NCBI GenBank assembly: GCA_023436825.1
Contig: JAEZHS010000445.1
Location: 1 to 23,990 of the forward strand
Length of the DNA: 23,990 bases
Direction: 5' to 3'
Source: Pseudomonadota bacterium
GTDB taxonomy: Bacteria; Pseudomonadota; Alphaproteobacteria; Reyranellales; Reyranellaceae
The position numbers and the translations under genes are program-made. Under the pieces are notes generated by a model that worked only from the letters and a program-made list of their open reading frames with translations, was not told the origin of the DNA and did no database searches. Each line of letters opens with the position of its first letter. The first letter of the stretch is position 1. Positions 14,398 through 21,471 of the stretch are shown piece by piece.

Positions 14398-16477
14398 GAA
14401 GCCTCTCCTCTGCGTGGTCCTGCTCGTCGCCGGCGGCGCGGCCAGGGCGCAGACTCAAGGCCAGGCGCCGGATCCGTTCGGCCCGGGCACGGGAGCCTCG
14501 ACGGTCCTGCCCGCCATCACCGTCACCGCGCCGCGCTCGCTCGAGTCCGAGCCGACCGATGCGGCGAGCGAGAAGCGAATCTCGGGCGAAACGCTGAACA
14601 CGCGGCCGGTCGAGCGGCCGGGCGAGGTGCTGGAGGCCGCCCCCGGCCTGATCGTCACCCAGCACAGCGGCGAGGGCAAAGCCAACCAGTATTTCCTGCG
14701 CGGCATGAATCTCGACCACGGCACCGACCTCGCCATCTGGCTCGACGGCATGCCGATCAACATGCGCACCCACGGCCACGGCCAGGGTTATGCCGACATC
14801 AACTTCCTGATCCCCGAGCTGCTCGAGCAAATGATCGTCAAGAAAGGCCCGTACTGGGCCGAGGAAGGCGACTTCGCCTCGGCAGGCTCCCTGCGACTCG
14901 CCTACGCCGACCGGCTCGAGCGCAACGTCGTGCTGGCGACCGGCGGCAGCTTCGGCTACTGGCGCGGCCTCGCCGCGGGCTCGATGGCGTTCGGCCAGGG
15001 CGCGCTGACGGCGGCGGGCGAGGTCGTGTTCTACGACGGGCCGTGGCAGGCGTCCGACGCGCTGCGCAAGTTCAACGCCTTCCTGCGCTACAGTGAGGGC
15101 ACGCGCGACAACGGGCTTTCGATCACGGCGCTCGCCTACACCAATTCCTGGCATTCGACCGACCAGATCCCGGTGCGCGCCGTCTCCGACGGCAGCCTGA
15201 ACCGCTTCGGCGCGGTCGACCAGACCGACGGCGGCGACACCCAGCGCTATTCGCTCAGCATGCGCTGGGCCCGGAGCGACGATCGCGGCGCCAGCCTCGT
15301 CGAGGCCTACGGCATCTATTCGACGCTGAACCTCTTCAACAACTTCACCTACTTCCTCGACAACCCCGACCAGGGCGACCAGTTCCAGCAGAGCGACAAG
15401 CGCAAGATCCTGGGCCTGAATGCGAGCCACTCGATCCGTCACAAGCTCGCCGGCTTCAACTCCGAGACCACGCTCGGCACGCAGGTCCGCTACGACGACA
15501 TCGGCGTCGGCCTGTTCAAGACCTTCCAGCGCACGGCCTACAACACCGTGCGCTACGACCAGGTGAGCGAGACCAGCGTCGGACTCTATCTCAGGAACAC
15601 GACGGCCTGGACCGACTGGCTGAAGGTGACGCTGGGCGTGCGCGGCGACCTGTTCATGGCCTCGGTCACCAGCGACAATGCCGCCAACTCCGGCTACACC
15701 TCGGCCTTCCTGGCAAGCCCCAAGGCCGGCGTGGTGTTCGGGCCGTTCAACAAGACCGAATTCTTCCTCAACGGCGGCTTCGGCTACCACAGCAACGACG
15801 CGCGCGGCGCCGTCATCACCGTCAATCCCGCCGATCCCTCGACCCCCGCGGCCGCCGTGCCGCTGCTGGTGCAGTCGAAGGGCGCAGAGATCGGCGTGCG
15901 CAGCCAGGCAATCAAGGGCTGGGATACCTCGCTCGCGGTCTTCCTGCTCGACTTCAATTCCGAGCTCCTGTTCGTCGGCGACGCCGGAACCACCGAGGCG
16001 AGCCGGCCCAGCCGGCGCATCGGCATCGAATGGACCAACAGCTATCGGCCGACCTCGTGGGCGAGCTTCGACCTCGACCTGGCCTTCACCCGCGCCCGAT
16101 TCACCGACTACTCGCCGGACGGCAGCTTCATACCGGGCGCGCCCGATTTCGTCGGCTAGGCCGGCATCACGCTGGGCGCCGATACAGGCTGGTTCGGCGC
16201 GCTGCGCCTGCGCAGCCTGGGGCCGCGGCCACTGATCTCCGACGGCAGCGTGTGGTCGTCCTTCACCACGACGCTGAACGGCCGCGTCGGCTACGTCTTC
16301 GACTCGGGCATCAAGCTCAACCTCGATGTGTTCAACATCCTGAATACGCAGGCGAGCCAGATCGACTACTTCTACACCTCGCGCCTGCCGGGGGAGCCGG
16401 CAGAAGGCGTCGCGGACAGGCACTTCCACCCCGTCGAGCCGACCGCCTTCCGGCTCACGCTGGCCAAGGCGTTCTAG
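14372..16477 (+). pseudogene. NikR-associated TonB-dependent receptor (probable nickel receptor) with in-frame TAG
   Basis: One continuous frame encodes a full-length receptor apart from a TAG at 16157-16159 (codon 596 counted from ATG 14372). It has a short signal peptide ending ARAQ, a TonB-box-like ITVTAPR and a plug with EAAPGLIVTQHSGEGKANQ and a His-containing loop MRTHGHGQGYAD. A long barrel follows. After the TAG the same frame continues for 105 residues of good barrel sequence (AGITLGADTGWFGALRLR, RVGYVFDSGIKLNLDVFNIL) and ends in FRLTLAKAF with the terminal Phe. The stopped product would lack the last strands and the assembly signal. TCG or CAG to TAG by one change is the simplest origin. 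A GTG at 14390 gives a neater signal peptide than ATG 14372. Location beside nikR and its operator implies nickel uptake. Confidence 0.85.
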
Positions 16478-16513
16478 TAGCTCTGCAAGTGGTTATGCCT
16501 GCTTGGTTGAAGT

Positions 16514-16536
16514 CGATGCCAGCATTGCTGGCATCG
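16514..16536. repeat. Perfect 10-bp stem-loop downstream of the nickel receptor gene
   Basis: Arms CGATGCCAGC (16514-16523) and GCTGGCATCG (16527-16536) with an ATT loop, 36 bp after the receptor stop. There is no T-run after it, so it could stabilise the 3' end of the mRNA or end transcription only weakly. Confidence 0.5.
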
Positions 16537-16628
16537 GTGCCCAGTCCCACCAGGATGGCGCCCTCGCCTTCCGGGTCCTCTACGGTGCGAAAGAATTCAC
16601 TGCAAATTGTCTGCCTGCACCACAGTTG

Positions 16629-16657
16629 TTGACAGGATAGAGCACTTCAGTTATATT
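16629..16657 (+). promoter_or_regulatory. Near-consensus sigma70 promoter
   Basis: TTGACA (16629-16634), a 17-bp spacer and TATATT (16652-16657): 6 of 6 and 5 of 6 consensus positions with the ideal spacing, in strongly GC-rich DNA. The expected start of transcription is near 16664. The first annotated gene downstream begins only at 16992, leaving a leader of about 330 nt. Confidence 0.6.
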
Positions 16658-16991
16658 TGGTCTCGCCGCCGCCTCACGGCGACGTCCGTTCTTTGCATTG
16701 TTTATCCGACACCTTGGGCGCGCCCGGCCGGCGTCGCCGCCATGCCACATCGCGCGCGCCATCGGCCTGATCGCCGGGCTCTCGAGGCGAACCGCCAGCC
16801 CATGAGCGCACTCCAGCGGGAGGGGCGGCCGGAAATGCAGAAAATGCCGAAATTCACTTTTGCGAGGCGACTGCAGTGCTTGCACCTCCGCCAGAGTCGA
16901 GAGGCGGCCGCACGCGGCGATCGTGTCCGAAAACCGCCAGACATGACGCCGGCGCATCCGCATTGTCCGCTTCCGACAAAGGAGCATCGAC

Positions 16992-17384
16992 ATGGCAACC
17001 CTGCGACGAGAGATCCCCGTGGCCGCCGGCGCCGCGCCGGTCTGGCAAAAGCTGCGCGACTTCGGCGCCGTGCACACCGAGGTGGCGCCGGGATTCCTGA
17101 CCGACCTCAAGATGGACAAGGGCGACCGCGTCCTGACCTTCTTCAACGGCATGGTGGCGCGCGAGCGGCTGGTCACGTCGGACGACGAGACCTGTCGTCT
17201 CGTCTATTCGGTCGTCGAAGGCCAGGCGAGCCACTACAGCGCCGCCGTCCAGGTCTTCCCCGAAGGCCACGGCTGCCGCGTGGTGTGGACGATCGACCTC
17301 CTGCCCAACGAACTCGCGCCGGCGATCGGCGGCTTGATGGACGAGGCGGCGAAGGTGATGAGGAAGAGGCTGGCGGAAGACTGA
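16992..17384 (+). CDS. SRPBCC-family (polyketide cyclase/dehydratase-like) protein
   Basis: A 130-aa cytosolic protein. The opening IPVAAGAAPVWQKLRDFGAVH is the usual first strand and helix pair of START/SRPBCC domains (x-x-x-V-W-x-x-L-x-D-F). It is followed by G-D-R-V-L-T-F and a strand ERLVTSDDETCRLVYSVVEG, the wording of the polyketide-cyclase-2 subgroup (E-R-L-x-x-x-D-x-x-x-R-L-x-Y), then a long C-terminal helix. Such proteins form a deep hydrophobic pocket for a lipid or aromatic ligand; the ligand here is unknown. AAAGGAG eight bases before ATG 16992 fixes the start. It is convergent with the glutathione S-transferase gene, with a hairpin between them, and a strong promoter lies about 330 bp upstream. 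Confidence 0.85.
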   Translation: MATLRREIPVAAGAAPVWQKLRDFGAVHTEVAPGFLTDLKMDKGDRVLTFFNGMVARERLVTSDDETCRLVYSVVEGQASHYSAAVQVFPEGHGCRVVWTIDLLPNELAPAIGGLMDEAAKVMRKRLAED

Positions 17385-17420
17385 CGCACGAGTCGTGCGC
17401 CGCATGCTCTTCCTACATCG

Positions 17421-17455
17421 TCCTCTCCCCCAAGGGGCGCCCAAGGGGGAGAGGA
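17421..17455. terminator. Hairpin between convergent genes (CCTCTCCCCC-type repeat)
   Basis: Arms TCCTCTCCCCC (17421-17431) and GGGGGAGAGGA (17445-17455), perfect 11-bp pairing, 13-nt loop. It lies between the stops of the SRPBCC gene (plus) and the glutathione S-transferase gene (minus), the expected place for a bidirectional terminator, though no T-run is present. The same arms occur again at 21357-21381. Confidence 0.55.
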
Positions 17456-17488
17456 ACAAGAGGAGTAACGTGCTGCTGATCGAGGGGC

Positions 17489-18115
17489 CTAGGCCGCGTC
17501 CTGCTTGGGCAGCGCGTCCTCGTACTTCTTGAAGCCCGGCAGCTTCTCCATGCGCTCCATCCAGGCCCTCACGTTGGCGTGGGGCGCGAGATCGATGGCG
17601 GCTTCACCGGCATAGGAGACATCGCCGTAGACCGCGACGTCCGCCACGGTCGGCTCGTTGCCGACCAGGAAGGCGGATTTGGCGAGCGAGGCATCCAACA
17701 CCTTCAACGCATCGCCGGCGAGGCCGCTGTAGAGCTGGTAGAGGTTGTCGTCGAGCTTCATGAAGCCGCGCTTCATGGCGCGCGGGCGATAGACGTTGGG
17801 AGCGAGCCTGTCGAACTCCCAGAACAGCCACTCGCGCACCCGCGCCTTCTCCTCGGGTGTCTTGCCGCCCATCTTGCCGAACTTGTCGGCGAGATAGAGC
17901 AGGATCGAGCCCGACTGGCAGAGCTTCAGGTCACCGTCGACCAACGCCGGCACCTGGCCGAAGCGGTTGATGGCGAGGTACTCCGGCTGCTTGTGCGCGC
18001 CGGCCCGCAGGTCGACATGCTTGTAGGCGAAGGGCTCGCCCATCAGCGACAGCGCCAGGCCAGCCTTGTAGGTCGGGCCGCTCAGCCAGATGCCGTACAG
18101 CGTCAGTTTTGACAT
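17489..18115 (-). CDS. Glutathione S-transferase family protein
   Basis: A 208-aa protein of two-domain GST architecture. The N-terminal thioredoxin-like domain (about 1-80) contains LYGIWLSGPTYK with S12 a possible catalytic residue, the cis-proline in GQVPAL (P56) and the glutathione-binding C-Q67-S68-G-S-I-L-L-Y-L. The helical C-terminal domain contains the N-capping region FLVGNEPTVADVAVYGDV (S/T-x-x-D type), characteristic of GST folds. It would conjugate glutathione to electrophiles or act in a degradative step; the substrate is unknown. GGGAGA before ATG 18115 supports the start. It is divergent from the VOC protein, another family that often handles glutathione or catecholic substrates, with a 72-bp shared promoter region. 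Confidence 0.9.
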   Translation of the reverse strand: MSKLTLYGIWLSGPTYKAGLALSLMGEPFAYKHVDLRAGAHKQPEYLAINRFGQVPALVDGDLKLCQSGSILLYLADKFGKMGGKTPEEKARVREWLFWEFDRLAPNVYRPRAMKRGFMKLDDNLYQLYSGLAGDALKVLDASLAKSAFLVGNEPTVADVAVYGDVSYAGEAAIDLAPHANVRAWMERMEKLPGFKKYEDALPKQDAA

Positions 18116-18147
18116 GGTCTCTCCCAATTGATTAAGGATCACAGCAT

Positions 18148-18161
18148 CGCACTTGAGTGCG
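18148..18161. promoter_or_regulatory. Small palindrome in the GST/VOC divergent promoter region
   Basis: CGCACT and AGTGCG arms around a TG centre, midway in the 72-bp gap between two divergent genes. It could be an operator for a local regulator, but a 6-bp arm palindrome can occur by chance and the binding factor is unknown. Confidence 0.25.
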
Positions 18162-18187
18162 CCCCGGTTAAGCCTGTATGAGCGGGC

Positions 18188-18940
18188 ATGAAGATTTCGG
18201 CGCGCGACATCGATCACCTTTCCTTGACCCTGACCGATCCGGAGGCCGCCGCGACCCGGCTGCAGCAGCTCGGCTTCAACCTGACGCCGGAGGGCGTCGA
18301 GCCGCGCTGCATCTGCTTCCAGCCCGACCAGGACGACGTGCCCAACTACATCGAGCTGCTGCAGGGCGAGCCGCCGGTCACGGCCGTGGCCGCAAACGTG
18401 GCCGAGCTGGAGGGCGACGAACGCACGCATTCCTGGGAGACCGAGGACGGCTACGAGGTCGATGCCGGCGTCGTCGTCGGCGAAAGCGACGGGCCCCTGC
18501 CCTGGTTCCCGGTGCGCCATGAGACGCCGGATGCCTTCATGGAGCCGGAATGGATCGTCCATCCCAACGGCGCGCTGGCGATGATGGCGGTGCATGCTGT
18601 CGTGGAGAATCCCAAGGAGATTGCCAAGGCGTTGAAAGAAAAGTGGAGCGCCAAGGTCGAGGAGATCCTGGACGGCTGCATGGTGGTGAAGACCGGCGCC
18701 GTCGAATTGCTGATCTGGTCGGCGGCGGCCTACCAGGCCGAATACCAAGCAATCGAGGTGATGGCGCCGCAGGAGTTGCCGGCGATCGTCGGCGTCACCA
18801 TCGCCGTCGAGCGCGCGCGGCCTCTGCAGGCCCTGCTGCGCGCCAACAACGTGCCCTTCGGCCTCGCCGAAGGCGACCGCGTGCTGACAGCGCCGGAGCA
18901 GTCGGGCGGCCTGATGTTCGAGTTCCTGCCGCAGAACTGA
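18188..18940 (+). CDS. VOC / glyoxalase-like domain protein
   Basis: A 250-aa cytosolic protein. It starts with ARDIDHLSLTLTDPEAAATRLQQLGFNLTPEG, the first beta-alpha unit of vicinal oxygen chelate proteins with the potential metal His at residue 10 (IDH). It continues with a YIELL strand (Glu as possible second ligand). The second half repeats the pattern weakly, ending in a GGLMFEFLPQ strand with another candidate Glu. This fits the Glyoxalase_3-like (PF13468) group, of unassigned function. The Shine-Dalgarno is weak; ATG 18188 is chosen because the VOC fold begins directly after it. It is divergent from the glutathione S-transferase gene, so a shared detoxification or aromatic-degradation role is possible. 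A repeat cluster follows its stop. Confidence 0.8.
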   Translation: MKISARDIDHLSLTLTDPEAAATRLQQLGFNLTPEGVEPRCICFQPDQDDVPNYIELLQGEPPVTAVAANVAELEGDERTHSWETEDGYEVDAGVVVGESDGPLPWFPVRHETPDAFMEPEWIVHPNGALAMMAVHAVVENPKEIAKALKEKWSAKVEEILDGCMVVKTGAVELLIWSAAAYQAEYQAIEVMAPQELPAIVGVTIAVERARPLQALLRANNVPFGLAEGDRVLTAPEQSGGLMFEFLPQN

Positions 18941-18950
18941 CGGGAGCGCG

Positions 18951-19058
18951 GGCCTCCGGTCCGCTCATCATCTTCGTCTTCCGGACCGAGAGCCTCCGGC
19001 TCGCTCATGATTCATGAGCGCGCAAGATGCGCGCGGTCCGGAAGAGCAAGAACATGAG
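18951..19058. repeat. Cluster of direct and inverted repeats between convergent genes
   Basis: Two near-identical 20-bp direct repeats (from about 18951 and 18991; gcctccggtccgctcatcat and gcctccggctcgctcatgat). There is also a 25-bp inverted pair, 18964-18988 against 19034-19058 (21 of 25 matching, both containing TCTTCCGGACCG or its complement), and an inner perfect palindrome with 9-bp arms (19002-19010 and 19012-19020). Folded, it makes a long branched hairpin separating the VOC gene from the AraC gene. Confidence 0.7.
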
Positions 19059-19083
19059 CGTGGTCGGCCCCCGCACTCCCGGA

Positions 19084-20130
19084 TCAAGCTCCCGAGAACG
19101 GAGATCGGCCGAACTGCAGGGGCATCAAGGGTGGGCTGTCGCCATCCCCTTCGCGCCACCGGCCCGGCGTCAGGCCTGTAACGCGTTTGAACGCCCGGTT
19201 GAACGCCGCCTCCGATTCGTAGCCGCTGTCGACGGCGATGCGGGCAATGGCGTCGCGGCCGTTGCGCAGGCGATCGGCGGCAAGCTGGATACGCCAGCTC
19301 GTCAGGTACTCGATCGGCGGCTTGCCCAGCACGGCGTTGAAGCGCTCGCCCAGCACGGTGCGCGACGCGCCCGTTTCGCGTGCCAGATCGTCGGTCGTCC
19401 AGCGGCGCGCCGGATCGGCCTGCAAGAGCTGCAGGGCTCGGCCGACCAATGGATCGTTGAGCGCGGCCAGCAGGCCCTTGGTGCCCTGCGGCAGGCGGCC
19501 GGCATGGCGGCGCAGCAGCTCGACGAACAGCAGCTCCATCATGCGGCCCAGGATCACCTCGGCGCCCGGCGTCAGGGTATCGACCCGCGCCACCAGGTCG
19601 TCGATCGTGCGCGCGATGCCGGAGCCCACGGCCTCGTCGTCGGCGCGGTCGACCAACAGCTCGGGCAGCGACCGGAACATCGGGGCGAACATCATCTCCG
19701 CCGATTCGAGAAAGCCGCAAACGAAGCGCGTCGCCATCCCGCCGCCGCCATGGCTGAACGACCAGACGCCCTCCTTGGAGTCGAGATTGACGATGCTGGA
19801 GGCCGGCACGAACTCGGCCTCGCCGCGCCACAGCTTGTGCTCGGCGGCGAACGGCAGCAGCACGAGGTCGCCGGGCTTGAGCTCGCGGCGCGCGCCGCTC
19901 GCCGTTTCCATCATGCAACCTCCGCTAGCAACATAGTGGAAGATGCTGACGTGGCGCAGATGCGCCATGGGAATGGCGGGGTCATAGCGCTGCGGCGATA
20001 AAATCCCGAACGGTTCCGTGAAATTCGCCTTCAGGAAGATGGCGCCAGTCAGGCGCACGGCCCTCAGCATGTCCGCCAGGACGTCGGCACCGGGCGGTCT
20101 ATCGGCAAAGGACGGCGGTGTTTCGGTCAT
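19084..20130 (-). CDS. AraC-family transcriptional regulator with cupin sensor domain
   Basis: A 348-aa regulator. The N-terminal half is a cupin-type ligand domain of the AraC_binding_2/Cupin_6 kind (HVSIFHYVASGGCMME, then ELKPGDLVLLPFAAEHKLW). The C-terminal about 100 residues hold two helix-turn-helix motifs: WTTDDLARETGASRTVLGERF, then AIARIAVDSGYESEAAFNRAFKR followed by the family's G-x-T-P-x-x-W/Y (GLTPGRWRE). The ATG at 20130 is preferred; a TTG 13 codons earlier is possible. It is divergent from the acyl-CoA dehydrogenase-like gene with under 60 bp between them, which makes that gene, and perhaps the MFS gene beyond it, the likeliest target. The inducer is unknown. Confidence 0.9.
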   Translation of the reverse strand: MTETPPSFADRPPGADVLADMLRAVRLTGAIFLKANFTEPFGILSPQRYDPAIPMAHLRHVSIFHYVASGGCMMETASGARRELKPGDLVLLPFAAEHKLWRGEAEFVPASSIVNLDSKEGVWSFSHGGGGMATRFVCGFLESAEMMFAPMFRSLPELLVDRADDEAVGSGIARTIDDLVARVDTLTPGAEVILGRMMELLFVELLRRHAGRLPQGTKGLLAALNDPLVGRALQLLQADPARRWTTDDLARETGASRTVLGERFNAVLGKPPIEYLTSWRIQLAADRLRNGRDAIARIAVDSGYESEAAFNRAFKRVTGLTPGRWREGDGDSPPLMPLQFGRSPFSGA

Positions 20131-20187
20131 TGTGACGCACTCTCTATCCGACGATATGTACGCCGCCAAGCAATGAAGGAGGCATTT

Positions 20188-21321
20188 TTGTCCGTTCAGC
20201 CCCTGATCAAGCCCTCAACCCCCGATTGGTCATCCGACCTCGCCAAGCTCGGCCCCCAGATTGCCGAGGAAGGTCGCATTTGCGATGTCGAAAACCGTTA
20301 CGTAGGCGTCAATATCGCAACCTTGCGCGAGCATGGCTTCCTCGGCCTTGCCGTTCCTGCCGAGCTCGGCGGCGGCGGCCTGTCCCGCATCGAACTGGCC
20401 AACATGTTGCGCGAACTGGCCCATTATTGCAGCGCCACCGCGCTCGTCTTGGCCATGCACACCCACACGGTGGCTGCCGCCGCCTGGCGCTGGCGCTTCC
20501 AGAAGGCCCCGACCGACGGCCTGCTGAAGCGGGTCGCCGCCGAGCGCCTGCAGCTCCTGAGCTCGGGCGGCTCCGACTGGCTGCCCGGCTCCGGCACGGC
20601 CGAGAAGGTCGAGGGCGGCTACAAGATCAACGCGATGAAGATCTTCGCCAGCGGCGCGCCGTCGGCCAACATCTTCATGACCGGCGCAGTCGAGCAGACG
20701 GCGGAAGGTCCGACGGCTCTGCAGTTCGGCGTGCCGATGAATTCATCCGGCGTATCGATCGTCGAGACCTGGGACACGCTCGGCATGCGCGGTACCGCCT
20801 CGCATAACGTCAAGCTCGAGAACGTGTTCGTGGCCGATGCCGCGATCGCCGCCCGCCGGCCGGCCGGCGTCTGGCATCCGTCGTTCCACCTGATCTCGAT
20901 GATCGCCTTCCCGCTGATCTACGCCGTCTATGCCGGCGTCGCCGAAGCGGCGCGCGACATCGCCGTGGCGGCGGCGGCCAAGCGGGTGCAGCCGGAGACG
21001 ATCGATGCGGTCGGCCAGCTCGACACCGAGCTTGCCGCCACGCAAATCGCGCATCGCAGCATGGTCGAGACCATGGAGCAGGCGCAGCCCGGCCCCGAGA
21101 CCACCAACAAGGTCTTCCAGCATCGCGCTCTCGTCGGACGCGGCGCGGTCAAGACGGTCGAGTTGGCCCTGGTCGCCGCGGGTGGCGCCGGCTTCTTCAA
21201 GAGCATGCGTCTCGAGCGCGCGTTCCGCGACGTCCAGGGCGCGCGCTTCCATCCACTGACCGACGGCCAGCAGCAGAAGCTCGCCGGCCGCATGGCCCTC
21301 GGCCTGCCGATCGACGGGTGA
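20188..21321 (+). CDS. Acyl-CoA dehydrogenase-family flavoprotein
   Basis: A 377-aa protein of the acyl-CoA dehydrogenase fold. The N-terminal helical domain has LREHGFLGLAVPAELGGGGLS, the middle domain a SSGGSDWLPGSGTAEKVEGGYKINAMKIFASGAP stretch and a WDTLGMRGTASHNVKLENVFV motif, and the C-terminal domain GGAGFFKSMRLERAFRDVQGARFHPLTDGQQQKLAGR. The end differs from beta-oxidation enzymes (no E-G-T-x-E-I/L segment) and is closer to members acting on non-fatty-acid substrates; the usual catalytic Glu is not evident. Start: AAGGAGG (20176-20182) lies just before a TTG at 20188, whereas the ATG at 20173 has no ribosome binding site, so I take TTG. It is probably controlled by the divergent AraC gene. 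Confidence 0.85.
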   Translation: MSVQPLIKPSTPDWSSDLAKLGPQIAEEGRICDVENRYVGVNIATLREHGFLGLAVPAELGGGGLSRIELANMLRELAHYCSATALVLAMHTHTVAAAAWRWRFQKAPTDGLLKRVAAERLQLLSSGGSDWLPGSGTAEKVEGGYKINAMKIFASGAPSANIFMTGAVEQTAEGPTALQFGVPMNSSGVSIVETWDTLGMRGTASHNVKLENVFVADAAIAARRPAGVWHPSFHLISMIAFPLIYAVYAGVAEAARDIAVAAAAKRVQPETIDAVGQLDTELAATQIAHRSMVETMEQAQPGPETTNKVFQHRALVGRGAVKTVELALVAAGGAGFFKSMRLERAFRDVQGARFHPLTDGQQQKLAGRMALGLPIDG

Positions 21322-21356
21322 TCTTGGAGGACACTCGCAGTTTGCCCGCTCATGTT

Positions 21357-21381
21357 CCTCTCCCCCACTAGGGGGGAGAGG
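21357..21381. repeat. CCTCTCCCCC-type hairpin, second copy
   Basis: Arms CCTCTCCCCC (21357-21366) and GGGGGAGAGG (21372-21381) around a short ACTAG loop, 36 bp after the acyl-CoA dehydrogenase stop. It has the same arms as the hairpin at 17421-17455 but a different loop. It separates the dehydrogenase from the MFS gene and may attenuate or end transcription. Confidence 0.6.
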
Positions 21382-21471
21382 TTGCGTGGGGGGCTGCAGG
21401 CGATCTTCGAAGCCCCTCCCCTTGCGGCAAGGCAAACGCCTTGTCAGTTCCCTCGACCGCAAGTTGCCACA

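Larger units (their letters stand above)
16478..16991. other. 514-bp stretch without a convincing gene
   Basis: No frame here has coding character. Contents that can be named are a perfect stem-loop (16514-16536), a near-consensus plus-strand promoter (16629-16657), a small hairpin right at the expected transcription start (TCGCCG 16663-16668 with CGGCGA 16677-16682), and the ribosome binding site of the SRPBCC gene at the right end (AAAGGAG, 16978-16984). The about 330 nt between promoter and SRPBCC start could be a long leader or a small RNA. Confidence 0.6.

Noticed and set aside
14387..16429. 680-codon open minus-strand frame
   Set aside because: It lies exactly antisense to the nickel-type TonB receptor and has the Arg/Glu/Val/Ala-rich composition of an antisense reading in GC-rich DNA, with no recognisable domain.
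16455..16646. 64-codon minus frame with protein-like wording (VEDPEGEGAILVGLGTD)
   Set aside because: No start with a ribosome site, no family recognised, and it overlaps the end of the receptor gene. It could be a relic, but the evidence is too thin to call.
16607..17479. 290-codon plus frame over the SRPBCC gene
   Set aside because: Out-of-frame with the well-supported SRPBCC gene and without domain or ribosome binding site.
17421..21381. CRISPR array from the recurring CCTCTCCCCC sequences
   Set aside because: Only two copies 4 kb apart, each a hairpin at a gene end, with no regular spacers and no cas gene.
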